Source: Kuschelorhynchus macadamiae
Taxonomy: Eukaryota; Arthropoda; Insecta; Coleoptera; Curculionidae
Direction of reading: 5' to 3'
NCBI GenBank assembly: GCA_030620095.1
Contig: JAUTXW010001621.1
Coordinates: forward strand, 248,001 to 312,000
Length of the DNA: 64,000 nt
The position numbers were made by a program, and so were the translations under genes. Position 1 is the stretch's first letter, and each line of letters begins with the position of its first letter. The notes beneath the pieces were generated by a model that worked only from the letters and a program-made list of their open reading frames with translations, was not told where the DNA came from and did not search any database. Positions 25,340-41,809 of the stretch are shown here, piece after piece.

Positions 25340-27330
25340 ATGTTTATTAAAGGGAACCGATTTTTTAATTAAATATCGGTTGTAAACCCCGACTCTTATT
25401 CTACAGCACAGCAGCGGAAAAGTTTTCACATTTAAGCTCGCACTGCTCACAGTTTTTTCTGACTGCTCGATGGCATTCCGTGATTGCTGTGGAGTGTTAC
25501 TCGCGTAATTTTCAATAATAAGTTATGGACATGTGAAATTGACTAAATGAATAAAATAATCTTGGACATTTGTGGCATCTGCTTGAAGGTAAGAAAGGTT
25601 TTTATGCACAGTAAAAAAATCAGCAAAACATTTTAACAAATATTTGTTTGTCTGATTTTTATTTCACTCAAATAAGTGTTGTTGTCTTATATCAACTTGA
25701 TTATTTGAGATCCCGGATTTTTTCTGTATTTGTTTGGTTCACTAAGCCGTTGAATCAAACAAATAACATTAATCTGAAATAAATTTTTGTTTTTCTACTG
25801 TAAATATATTTATTAAAAGGAACCAATTTTTTATTTGTTATAGACCCCCACTCCTATTCATCAGCACAAAGACGTCAAGAACGGTCAAGGTTTCGTGTTT
25901 AATCTCGTAGTTTCATTTTGACTGGCGTACTGTGCAGATTGTTGATAGTCTAGTTTTGAAGAGTGAGTTATGGATCTTCAAAAATTGGTGGATAAATATA
26001 TCTTTGACCATTTATAGCATACACCTGAAGGTAGGAAAGATTTTATCGACCTTAATATATAATAAATTGCAGTAAATAACTTTTTTTTTAACTAATATAT
26101 AGCGGCTCGTTCATTTTCGGTTTTAGAAACCATAGCAAACACAAACCACTGTCGAAAAAGTGAAAATAACCTACCTATAAATAACTTAGATAACCTTTAC
26201 GGCCTGAACCGCTTTATTTAAATTGTTCCCTGACACTATCTAAAAACATGCATGTAGAAATGGTATCACATTGACTTTCATAAGCCACGAATGAATATGG
26301 AATAACTTTATTTAATATTTGTTTTTCTTAAACAAACCGTTATTTAGGAAATGTTAATGCCTATTTGATGTAAATATGTTTTTGTTTGGGAATAATTATA
26401 GTTCTTTTAAACAAACAAAAAAATGGTTTATTTGTGTCACTTGTAGAAGTCAATATGACGCCATTTTCACATGCATATTTTAAATAGTGTAAGAGAACTT
26501 TTAGAAAAATTAAAATAAAATTATAAATAAAATTATCCAGACTCTAAAATGTATTAGAGTTATATATAGCTTATTTATTTGCATTTTTTTAAATTATTTA
26601 TATCGACTGATGATGGTTTGGGTTTGTTATGAATGAGCCGCTGTATTAGCTAAAACAAATATTTACTGAAAATCTTTACATATTAATGTCGAAAAAAATT
26701 GTTTTTACTTTCAAATAAATGCTATAAATGGCCAAGATTATATTTTTACTCACTTTTGACTTCGATAACATACCCCTGATAATAAAAATATATAACATTT
26801 TTATTTTTTACACAAACAAATAATATATTTAAATTTAACAAAGATTATTAGACAGGACGATTTTATGTTTTAGAGTTAAATAATAATATATTTAATTTAA
26901 AAAAAAATAATATTTGAAGTAAATAATTCTTTAAAAGCTACTATTTATACGAAATAAATCTTTATTTGGGTTCAATAACACATTCATTTGATTAACATAC
27001 ATTAATTTAAATAAACGAAATAAGTTCAAACAAAAAAAAAATAAATATTTGCTCCAGTAAACTCCATTTTTGTTTTAATCAAATGATTGTTTTTCAGTGT
27101 GGCCATTAATTTTTAACAGACTGACAATCCTCCCCCAGTCTGCCATAGTTTCTACCATAAAACCGAAACTTAATGGGTCGCTTATTGTTTAGTTAACAGT
27201 TATTTACTACAATTTCTTATTGCGTATTAATATCGATAAAAACCTTTCTTACCGTCAATTGTCAGCCACTTCCATGACTTAGTCTTAAAAACTAGACGAG
27301 CAACACTCTAAATAATAAAAATATAGGTAT
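25340..27330. repeat. Cluster of four copies of an unnamed repeat in both orientations
   Basis: Copy A (about 25340-25620) and copy B (about 25803-26160) are in direct order. Both contain AAGGGAACC-type starts, CCCC(G/C)ACTC, a GAGTTATGGA-like block and CTTGAAGGTAAGAAAGG or CCTGAAGGTAGGAAAG. Copies C (about 26641-26775) and D (about 27140-27320) are on the minus strand; D carries GGTAAGAAAGGTTTTTATCG. A small inverted-repeat element (CAGTAAAAAAATC ... TTTCTACTG, about 25611-25797) separates A from B. AGCGGCTCGTTCAT (26102) and ATGAATGAGCCGCT (about 26629) mark a further inverted pair between B and C. No protein could be read through it. Confidence 0.65.
26810..27105. repeat. Direct repeat, copy 1 (partner at 28925-29200)
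   Basis: CACAAACAAATAATATATTTAAATTTAA, TTTAGAGTTAAATAATA and TTAAATAAACGAAATAAGTT occur in the same order at 28945-29150 (CACAAACACATAATATATTC, TTTGAACTAAATAATAC, AATGAACGAAATAAGTTATT). A moderately diverged dispersed repeat, no coding potential. Confidence 0.6.
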
Positions 27331-28070
27331 CGCATTTTTATTTTTTACTTGCCAAATATTTTTTTTTTGGAAAAACTTCTTATTCTCGCAACGTACGTAT
27401 AAATTCTGACGTACGAGTCCTGGGCTAAAGAAACTGTGTGTGCAAACAATATTCATTGCAAATATTAGGTTCCGACGAGTCGAATAAACCGGCGAAATAT
27501 GGAGTTCTTCTCAACAACACACAAGGCGTGTTTTATGCGTTTTATCGTCCAGTACCTTCAGACCGCGCAGCCCAAACTTGATGCGAATGGTTTGTTTGCA
27601 CATACTTTTTGAAAATGCTTTTCTCGAAAACTCTTCGTTGGTTAAAAAGCGAACGTATTTGGTAAAAGCATATTAATAGATAATTGAGAAAGAGGAAACA
27701 TAGAATTACAGGCCACATCCATTTGATAGCTTCCACTGGCGTAAAAACTAAGACAAATCAAAACCTGCATATTAAATTTAAATTACCAAAAGCTTGGATT
27801 CATATTGAATGTTCTAACCTTTGTTGCTATATCTAAATCGGTTGGAAGATGTGCACCTTGCAATTAGGGTTCCAAAATACTTATGAAATACCGAACTAAT
27901 TCTTTACTTCACAGAAATATTTACACACACTCTGTTAAAACGTTAAACGACTCACCACGTTGACAGGGCAGCCGTACTGCTCTATTCTCTTCATTTTCGA
28001 AGTCGAATTAATAATATTTTATTCATTACTTGGAATAATTTTTTATTAAATACCTTAATAATAATAAGAA
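27330..28070. other. Stretch without a recognised gene
   Basis: The small minus-strand frame at 27542-27736 has a hydrophobic segment (VILCFLFLNYLLICFY) but no other sign of being real. Confidence 0.45.
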
Positions 28071-28073
28071 AAA

Positions 28074-28626
28074 TCATCTACCAAACAAGTAGACTAGAGG
28101 CCGGTGATCTGTATATATAATGACATTTCTACCAAATAAATAACAAGAAAAATGCTTTATACCAAAAATAATGGCTAATAGCTCCTTCTCGATCATAGCA
28201 TATTGTTTTTCAGCTTTATTTAATGCTCTGCTTGCATATGCTATAGGTCTATCATCATTATTTGAAAGAACCGCGCTTACACTATGACCAGATGCATCGG
28301 TTTTTAAAATAAAAGTATTACCTGGAGAAAAATTGGGATATTGTGATACAGGAGGATCAATTATTGCATTTTTTAGTGATTCAAATGAGAACTGGCATTC
28401 AGATGTCCACTTAAATTGAACATTTTTTTGTGACAAATAATTTAAGGGTGCAGTGATTTTTGCAAAGTTTTTTATATATTCCTATAGTAATTGGCAAACG
28501 TAACAAATCTTCTCGTATCCTCTGCACTCGCAGGTGGAGGATATTCCTGAACGGCTTTGATTTTGTTAGGGTTAGGTAAAACCCCTTCAGCAGAGACTAC
28601 ATGTCCCAAATATAAAATGCGCATTC
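28074..28626 (-). pseudogene. Gypsy (Ty3) LTR retrotransposon pol fragment: RT end and RNase H
   Basis: The minus strand reads LGHVVSAEGVLPNPNKI and QEYPPPASAEDTRRFV (about 28500-28615), the thumb/connection of a Gypsy reverse transcriptase, then a frame change. The following 120-codon frame has FKWTSECQFSFESLKNAI, FILKTDASGHSVSAVLSN (first RNase H Asp), RPIAYASRALNKAEKQY, EKELLAIIFGIKHF (catalytic Glu) and IIYTDHRPLVYL (second Asp). It stops right after the TDHRPL motif, so the rest of RNase H and the integrase are missing. Both ends are abrupt and no LTR was found. It is one frameshift away from being readable over about 180 codons. Confidence 0.9.
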
Positions 28627-28924
28627 AAAATTCCGTTCGTTGCGAACATTCGTGATTTTCCAGTATACTCATCAAATATGAACGCTCAAGAATACCAAAT
28701 GTTCCATCAGAGCTGTTTTAGATATACGCATTAAAATGTCACCGATTTTTATTTTCCTTTTTTTTTTCTCATATATTTAGATTTTTTTAGGTGATAAATA
28801 TTTGATATATTACTTTGAAAAGGGTATTATTGATAAGGCTGGTAATATTTACTTTTATATGTTGCAAATTGTATGGCCCTGATTTACCAGCAATGGCAGC
28901 CATCATTAAATAGATGCACTGTGT

Positions 28925-29200
28925 GAATAAATTATTTATTTTACACAAACACATAATATATTCGAATTTAATAAAGACCATTATATATTTTTGAACTAAA
29001 TAATACTATGTTTCATTTAAAACACATATTTAAACGAGTATATAAAGCGTAGAATTGTTTATAATTTATAAGTTAAACGAAACAAAACTTCATTTGGAAC
29101 AAATAAGATATTTATTTGGTTTACAGCAATGATTAAATGAACGAAATAAGTTATTAATTCTAAATAATATTTGTTTAGATCATTTTTTGCTGTTTCCATT
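28925..29200. repeat. Direct repeat, copy 2 (partner at 26810-27105)
   Basis: See copy 1 for the shared blocks. It ends near a TTGTTTAGATCATTTTTTGC segment. Confidence 0.6.
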
Positions 29201-29580
29201 CTACGTACATTGATTACTTCGGGAAGATTTAACTAATTTAAACGATTTTTCAAAAAGTATTCAGGGGTTTGTTCGATAACGAGGTTTTTTTTTAAATTGT
29301 TTTAGAAATGCTTTAACATCTGATGCACGAAATATATTTAAAAAAAATAAGTTGATTGGTATATCTATGGTACATCCCCGACCTAGGTTATTTCATTAAG
29401 TAATTGTAAATCTTAATAAATGTTGATAATATTAAATGACTTTATTCTAGACACAAAACATTTTATGTGTCAGCAATTGAGGAGTGTGGTGGACTGAAGT
29501 CGAAAGAAAGAAGTGTTCCAAAATAAGGTCTTTCACATGGATTTCGGGACAGCACAATCCATCCAAACGCAACCGGATTT

Positions 29581-30549
29581 ATGAATACCCAAGACATACA
29601 AAAAATGCAGAATATCCCACAAGATAATTGTTATAACCCTGTTCGAAGAGACCTAACTACATACCTAGAAAAAACAACTAAAAATAAAATAAAAAATTCA
29701 CCAATAAACAAAAAAATCATACCACGCAAAAAATCGAGCAGAAGCTCTAAACTCTACGTGTCTATGGTTTACCAAAAATACACAAACCGGGGGTGCCCAT
29801 CAGACCTATCGTTAGTGCTATTAATTCGCCTCTGGAAAATTATACAACCAACTGTCGAAAAAGCTGCTTCATTTATCAAAAACTCGGAACATTTCACTTG
29901 AATTATACAAGATATCGTTCTTGAAAAAGACGATATCATAGCAAGCCTAGATGTCTAGTATTCCCATCGACGAAACACTAAACAGGATTACTATGAACGA
30001 GGATTTCCAGGCTCTAACTCTAGAGTTAGACGAAAACAACAAACTTCCATTTTTAGCTGCTCAGATGTTACAAAACTGCATAACAGACATTTCGAATACA
30101 CTTCGGAACACCTTATTTGGAAAACCAACACATACCGATAGATATTAAAATCCAAAATCACATCATCACCCAGCACAAATTCAAACTAGCCAATACAAGC
30201 ATTACACAAGCCACAAATAACCATAATTATACTACTTGGAAACCCAAAAGACAAAATCAAATTGGAGAACCACGGAGTATACAGCATTCCGTATCAGGAC
30301 TATTTCTACCATCAGAAAACAGGCCACAAAATAAATTTCGATGGGTGTAGGGAGATTGCCTATATAGAGCATTATAAGATCAGAATAATCCGAGAAGCCA
30401 TAGAAATAGAAAAACAAGGTGATTTAAATAAAAGGGACGAATCATTAAAACTACCAACAGTAGGGAAGACAATAATCCACAAATCTAAAATCACAAAAAA
30501 ATCAAGCAGAATTAGCGGAACAACAGCAACATCCGGAAAACATAAATAA
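29581..30549 (+). pseudogene. Penelope-like reverse transcriptase/endonuclease polyprotein, decayed
   Basis: Across frames the plus strand gives VYGLPKIHKPGVP-like text (about 29760-29795), SAINSPLENY, VEKAASFIKNSEHF and SIPIDETLNRIT (about 29950-29990). This is the N-terminal finger region of a PLE reverse transcriptase. The next residues jump to FQALTLELDENNKLPFL (30004-30055) and GKPTHTDRY (about 30118-30146), which normally lie after the catalytic palm, so the segment with the YxDD motif has been deleted. The C-terminal part reads GHKINFDGC (about 30323), YKIRIIREAIEIEKQGDL (about 30374-30425) and KRDESLKLP, the tail that follows the GIY-YIG endonuclease in Penelope proteins; the nuclease core itself is not visible. 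It cannot be active. Confidence 0.85.
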
Positions 30550-30621
30550 TGATCAACGGCCGCTCAGATATAACCTTCGGCCCCGGGTGGAGGGTATAAA
30601 AGGAAGCTTCGCAGTCACCAG

Positions 30622-31444
30622 TAGTGATGTAGATATTCGGATTATTTAAAGAATCGGATTATACGGAATCGAATTAACAGAATACTCGGATTAATCATCC
30701 GATTTCGAAATCACACGTTATGAGCGTGTTTAGGCAGTCCTAATTTTTATTTTTATGCTTCCGAATCGGCAGCTGCGGAACTGAAATCGAATGACATCGG
30801 CGGGTGCTGAACTGCCGATTCTACGAATGAACAATGCGATGTCAAACGCCGAAATTTGAAGTCGGAATTAGAGTAAAGAAAGAATTAGTAACCTATGCTG
30901 TGAGTAGGGTCAATGTGTGAGAGTTAATAATTAATGTAACTTGTAATTAACATACCAAAAGCCGATATCTCAATATCAACTTAAGGTGCAGAATAATAAA
31001 TAATACAAATTTAACCATAAAAGAAAGATATGCGGAAGAGGGTTTTAATTTTAAGACAATGCTGAAAAACCTATCTTCCCTAAGTATCAACCTAAAACTT
31101 ACACATAGATCCTCGGCCCCCGCTTCAGTTTTCAATTTTATTATTAATAATCCGAATTTAAAAATCTTCCGAATTCGAAATCAACGAGTTCCCAATGTTG
31201 CTATCCCATATTTACTCGGATTCAGCTACCGAACCCCCGAACGAATTTTTCATTCGAAATGCGAATGCAAATTGTACTGCAGTGCTTGCTATTCTGGCAT
31301 CATATACGGCAGTAGCTGGGCGGTTGCTTAACAGCATAATTATTCCGCATCCGTATTCCGAATTAATTTTAAATACTCGGATGATTCCGAGTATCTCAAT
31401 ACTCGGATTCAACGAGTATTTTAATTCGAATCATTACGTCACTA
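30622..31444. mobile_element. Non-autonomous hAT element, 823 bp, perfect 8-bp TSD
   Basis: The left end TAGTGATGTAGATATTCGG and the right end, read in reverse, TAGTGACGTAATGATTCGA form a terminal inverted repeat. GTCACCAG flanks both sides (30614-30621 and 31445-31452). The interior is rich in ATTCGGAT/ATCCGA palindromic words and has no transposase; short frames at 31059-31533 show no motif. It sits inside the Penelope-like element, so it is younger. Confidence 0.92.
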
Positions 31445-31544
31445 GTCACCAGCACTCGCTATTCGGACGCGAGAAAGAAAGCTTCGAAAATGCCAAATTT
31501 GATTTTGGAGAAACGTACGTATACCCGGAATGAAAATACATCAT

Positions 31545-33120
31545 ATAATTAGTATTTATTTAATAATGTTTCTTCTCAAAATTTGTATGGAACTTTTTCA
31601 GCAAAATGTAAAGTAAATATTGAAGTTATTTTGATGGGTTCTTGGTTGACAAAACATCGTACCCAACATAATGGTTTCATTATCTTCAAGGCTTTAAAAA
31701 AAAACAACAATATTGCTGTACATTTTAAAGTTATATGTTTAAAAATACAGCAACTGTATTAATTATTAACATTTAAAATTTACAGAAATATTGTTTTTTT
31801 TAGATAATAAAACAAATATCTCTTAAGATGTTTGTTCAAGATTCCATCGATTTATACTTTCAGAAACTTTTGCCGTGAACAATGAAGATAAATGAAAATT
31901 GCATATATTAGCTTTACAAAAACATTTAACGTAAAACTTTATGAAAAATTATTTCAAAGCAACAATAAGGATTAAAAAAAAGTTGTTTGTCCGCAAATAT
32001 ATTTCTGTTCAAAATTTTTCAATTTAATATAATTTTCAGAGAAAAAAAAGACAGCAGCAATTTTTTGGGGACATAGTCGCTACAAGAACCTATCTATAGA
32101 ATTTTAATTAAAATAAAATTCTCCCAATATAATTTGGTTTTTTTTTGTTGTTGTTGTAGGTTGTAGGTAATTCATTAAAGTGGTCTGGATTCAAATGTTT
32201 AAATATATCATCTGCGTACGCCTCTGTCAACTAGATACGACTACACAATAGATAACACAATGTCCGGACCCAACTTGTAACGGAAATCCAACAATGGCAA
32301 TAAAACATTTACCTGTATACCGTTGCGAAACCGCTTTTCAAGAATTCAGTCAGAATGTAGTTCATAGACCATAGACAGGCAACTATGATTAATAGATTAG
32401 GTGCTTAATGAGAGGTGAAACTAAATCTCTCCCAAGGACATTATTTATTACTTTTCTTTGTTGAGTGTAGGTTCCTTAGTAGTGTCGTAAAAGACGTAGG
32501 TTGTAAGGTGTGTGAATTTTATCAATAAGCAGAAATTAACAACATATTTATATTAACAAACGTACCTAAACATGATTTAAAAAAATTATCGAAAATCAGC
32601 GCTGAACTAAGTCAGCAAGCATTGCAAGAAAAATTCTAGCTCGTAAAATGGTCTTCTAAACTAGTCAAAGTTTACATTATTAAGTGCAACAAAAATAATG
32701 CGGACATGTAAAAATTAAAGTGAGAACGATAGTTTCTGAGAAAGATTAATAGGAAACTAGAGTTAATTTTCTCTCCCTTACATCTTCAAGGAACAAATCT
32801 GTATGTTGTATAGACGTCCAGAGGCCAAATTTATAATAATTTCACTGAAATTTATGATTTTTTATGGTTAGAAATAAATTAATTGAAAAGGGTAACAATA
32901 TGTGATAATTCATTTTTAACTGCAAAGTTTCCAAAATATGTTAAAAATAATTGCTTTTTTTGCGTAATAATTTTAGGGTTTTACATTTAATCGTATTTTC
33001 ACATATACATTAAATAGGGGATCTGGAACAATATTATTATATTAAAACTTTGATCCCTTGCCTCTATGTTGTAAATATTCATAAAATTTATTTATTTTAC
33101 TTTTTAAGTACTTTCTAAAG
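31545..33120. other. AT-rich stretch without a recognised gene
   Basis: No coding motif, RNA gene or repeat border could be supported. Confidence 0.5.
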
Positions 33121-33121
33121 C

Positions 33122-33803
33122 CCTGAAAAGACTGGCAATGACAAAAGAGTAGACCTCATTTGGGTTCCTAGTCACTGTGGAATAGCAGGCAACGAGAAGG
33201 CGGATGGGCGAGCTAAGCTTGGAGCGAAATTGCCGCCCATAGGACTGGAACCCATATTAGAATTGTCTAAACAGCAAGTCAAGGTGACCTTAAATGATTG
33301 GGTCTTTCACGCGCTTAGTGGGGAGTGTCACTCCTACAATAAAGGAATGCCGACTAAATATTTCGTCGCGGGACCTGATAAGGTCAAAACGGCCTGGTTG
33401 CTTAATAGTAGTACTTAAAAGTAGTAAAACCATTAGCTCCATCATAGGGGTGCTATCAGGCCACTGCCGTTTGAGGAGACACCAAGCCCTGCTACGAATA
33501 GAGGAGAACTCGACCTGTAACGCAAGCGGTGAGGAGGAGGAAACTCCACTACACTATTTGTGTAGGTGCGAAGCTACAGCCAGACTGCGACAAGACATTT
33601 TTGGAGTCGCGGTGCTACAAAGGGGAGTTATTAAGGCATATCTTGGAAGGACATCCTGGCCTATATTAATAGATCTGGACGGTTCAAGGACGCTAGGGAG
33701 GTGGTATGATCTTGAGGTAAACCGCAAGGGCCACGTTTGGCCTACCGGCAGGGCTATGGCCTCCCTTCAACTTCTACTACAACTAGTACTTTCTCGAAAA
33801 TGA
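33122..33803 (+). pseudogene. Non-LTR retrotransposon ORF2 3' end: RNase H tail and C-terminal domain
   Basis: In frame from 33122 the protein reads VDLIWVPSHCGIAGNEKADG, the last part of an RNase H domain (His and Asp of HxGxxGNExAD), then about 70 residues to a stop at 33416. After a +1 shift it continues from about 33420 with IIGVLSGHCRLRRHQALLRI and EEEETPLHYLCRCEATARLR, the cysteine/histidine-bearing C-terminal region seen in R1/LOA/I-type elements. It runs to a stop at about 33801. Everything upstream (endonuclease, RT) is missing, as expected for a 5'-truncated LINE. It is noticeably GC-richer than its flanks, a sign of relatively recent arrival. Confidence 0.88.
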
Positions 33804-33804
33804 T

Positions 33805-38929
<5,125 letters not shown>

Positions 38930-38930
<1 letters not shown>

Positions 38931-39620
38931 TTGCCTTCTAAAAGCCCTTGTTAAGAACAGGAAATAATAATGTTTTTTTCCACAGTTTAGAATACCTGAA
39001 ATCATAAGAACTTTGCATCTCATTCGAAACACTTTTCCAAACTCTAAAAAGCCAAAATGTTCCTGCAGAAATTTGTCGTTTCTATTTTACGTGCAAATTT
39101 TGTACTTTAGAATACTCGAAATATGTTACATAAAAATCTGCTTTCATTGCATTCTAGAAGCCCTCTTTCACAACAGGAAATCAACATTTTCCTGCGGAAA
39201 TGCATCGTTTCTATTTTCCACACTTTAAAATACTTGAAACCAGTTACATGAAAACTTTGTTTTTCTAAACATTTTTCTGAACATAAGGATGTAAAAAATA
39301 ATCTTGCCGAAATACGCCATTTCCATTTTCAGAGGACAATTCATTTCCATTTTCCAGACTTTAGAATAGCTAAAGCCTGTTTTATGAAAACTTTGTTCTG
39401 CTTGGCATTCCACACATTTTTCTGAACATAAAAATGCAAAAATATTCCTGCGGAAATACGTCATTTCCATTTTCCGAGGACATTTTGTAAACTTTAGCTG
39501 AAATGTCATATATCCAACAAATATTTTTTAACTTCTATAAAGCCTACTGAATGCTGTAAATTCAAAAATGTCTCTACGGAAACTCTGAATTTTTATTTTA
39601 TCTATTTACTTATTATTTTT
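38930..39620. repeat. Degenerate tandem (satellite-like) array, 110-145 bp units
   Basis: The phrase CCTGC(G/A)GAAAT followed by CGTTTC or CATTTCCATTTTCC recurs at about 39062, 39191, 39304 and 39447, with a weaker version at about 39573. Each is preceded by ACTTT(A/G)AAATAC or TTTAGAATAC phrases. Unit spacing is 113-143 bp, so units differ by small insertions and deletions. No coding capacity. Confidence 0.75.
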
Positions 39621-40090
39621 AACCTTTTGCTTCACTGAAATGTGGTATATTTACAGCATATTTTTTTTTACTTAGATAAAGCCTTCTGAATGTAGAATTT
39701 CAAAAATTAATGTGATTTTATAATTTAAATGATAGTTTATGGCTTTAAAGATGATTTTATCGACGAACCTGGGCTAACCTAACATCTAACGGGATAGATC
39801 CACCTAACAGTATAGGTTTTCTTTAAAAAAATCCGTGTTTTAATATACTATACTCGAAATTTTGTTGGCGCGCTACTGCGCGCTTCCTTTACTGCAATGC
39901 TAACCGATCCTAACCTCACCTAGTTCGCATTTTTATTATGGTTTACTTCTATAAAGCCTTCTAAATGTAGAAGTTAAAACATTAATGTGATTCTATAACT
40001 TAAATACTAATTTACGGCTTTAATGATAGTTTCATCGACGAACCTGAGCTAACCTAACACCTAACGATATCGATCCAACAAACAGTATTA
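39525..40090. repeat. Second tandem repeat, adjacent
   Basis: CTTCTATAAAGCCT(A/T)CT(G/A)AATG occurs at about 39531, 39675 (as TTAGATAAAGCCTTCTGAAT) and 39949. Each of the last two is followed by ATTAATGTGATT, TTTATGGC or TTTACGGCTTTAA, ATCGACGAACCTG and GCTAACCTAAC. The interval 39830-39945 between them contains GGCGCGCTACTGCGCGC, an inverted repeat. Confidence 0.7.
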
Positions 40091-41234
40091 TTATATTAAT
40101 AATTTATTTTTTATTAGAGGTAGATATAAGATTTTAGACTATTTAAGTCTTCTTAAATGAGTGAATAATATAGATGTATTTTCATTTTTATACTGTGTGA
40201 TTCAGACACGCCACAGGAGATAAGTGATGCTGCCAATTTTGCTCCCTTTTTTTATTATGAAATTTTTAAAAAATGGTGTAGAATGAAGAAAATCAAGAAA
40301 CAAACGGATAAATTATCATTGGCGTCATGCTTTCTGGCAAGGGGTGAGCGTTTCAAATATCTATTCTTTGGTGTGAGTACTTAATGTTGAAATCTACATT
40401 GTTAATTAGCTATAATTGTGATATTTCAGAATAATCTTTTCTAAAGGGGAAAAAATTTGAACTTATACCAAAAAATATCGAAAGTATTCACAAATGAACA
40501 TATATAATTTTTGTCCCAGATTATATATATTAGATATATTTGCTGATGAAATAAGTTTTGATTATAGGAAAAGTAAGGGCCTGCCGAAAAGGTAAGTCAG
40601 GCGCGTAGGAAGCGGGGAGGGGGAAGAGAGGGCAGTTCCCCTCTTTCCTTCTGGTTTTTGTTAGAAGGGCAAGAGTATTGTTTTCCTCCCCCATAATTTG
40701 CCCTGTAAATGAAAAAAAAACATAATTAACAGCCATATTGATCTAGTCAGTTAATAGCATGGAATTATCACGTAAGTTTAGTTGTAGCTTTGTGTTAAAT
40801 CGAAACGTATTTAACTCTCTTACTAGTTTGCTAGAATTGTTTGACATATTGTGCAAAGACTCGACAAAAGTAAAAAAACACGATCAAAAATCTCAATTGT
40901 TGAAAAGCATCATGTCGGTAGTTTTTCACTGGTTACTAAATGGTAAAGCTTCGTTTTGTTTTCGTTCTTTTTTGTTATTATTTTTCTAATCTTTGAGTTG
41001 TTTGTTATATACCAAATACTATGTTACTTAGAAACTCTTGTGCATAAGTATTTGTCACAAAATAGTTAAATTTAAAGGATCTAGATCAACATGCAGGATA
41101 TGCGTTCAGACGGACATAGCAGCTCTACTGATAAAAAGAGGTGTAAGATATCCTTGGTTTAAAACGATGTGGAGGTTGGAAATCCTCGACCGTCGTTGAG
41201 ACTTTTGTAGCTGATTCGGTAAAACATCAAATGA
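40091..41234. other. Stretch without a recognised gene, with a possible small hAT terminus pair
   Basis: At 40598 CAGGCGCGTAGGAAGCGGGG and at 40703 (reversed) CAGGGCAAATTATGGGGG resemble degraded hAT ends about 106 bp apart; no 8-bp duplication was found. The frames at 40759-40989 and 41106-41354 have no known motif. Confidence 0.4.
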
Positions 41235-41806
41235 ATGAAGGAATATCACAAATTGGAACATAATCGAAATAGAATAGTATATTCTATAACAAGTTTGAAA
41301 TACGACGTATTCCGCACGAGTTAAGTGAAGTTTTCTGTTCGGGTCATGGTTCACGAGGGCGGAATACGCTATTTTCTACGATTGTCATGAAGTATTAACA
41401 TTCCGACGTCGTCTTTAATTACAGAATCTCCTCTATTCCGTCACTTGTTACGGTATAAATCATACTATAACAAGTGTTGGAATATGTACTAGTATCAACA
41501 ACTAGTGGCAATCACTTCATTTTTAGAGTCGTAGAAAAATTATAAACTAAAACACGTTTGGAGTAGTATATTCTATTAACAAGTTTGGGATATGGCGTGA
41601 AGTTTTAGACTATACTTTTTCTACGACTCTGAAAATATAATGATTGCCAGTACATGTCGCTACTAGTACATATTCCAAAAGGAGGTGATTCTGTAATTAA
41701 AAACGACATCTGAATGTTAGTACTCCATAACAATCGTAGAAGTTAGTTGTAGAAGATAGTATTCTATTTCGATTATGTTCCAATTTGTGATATTCCTTCT
41801 ACGTCA
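41235..41806. mobile_element. Large imperfect palindrome (foldback element), about 570 bp
   Basis: GAAGGAATATCACAAATTGG with ACATAATCGAAATAGAATA (about 41239-41275) is the reverse complement of TCTATTTCGATTATGTTCC with AATTTGTGATATTCCTTC (about 41763-41800). Arms continue inward through ATTACAGAATC/GATTCTGTAAT, GGAATATGTACTAGT/ACTAGTACATATTCC and AGAGTCGTAGAAAAA/TTTTTCTACGACTCT to a centre near 41575. It has no coding capacity, so it looks like a foldback MITE. Confidence 0.8.
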
Positions 41807-41809
41807 AAT

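Larger units (their letters stand above)
29530..31540 (+). mobile_element. Penelope-like element (PLE), internally deleted and interrupted by a hAT
   Basis: The coding remnant (29581-30549) is followed by a downstream block with GGAGGGTATAAAAGGAAGC (about 30590), reminiscent of the terminal repeat of Penelope elements. It is broken at 30622 by a hAT insertion and resumes at 31453 with CACTCGCTATTCGGACGCGA. Outer borders are approximate. Confidence 0.75.

Noticed and set aside
40598..40703. A 106-bp hAT MITE
   Set aside because: The ends resemble hAT termini but the flanking octamers (AGGTAAGT and TAAATGAA) do not match, so it is kept only as a possibility.
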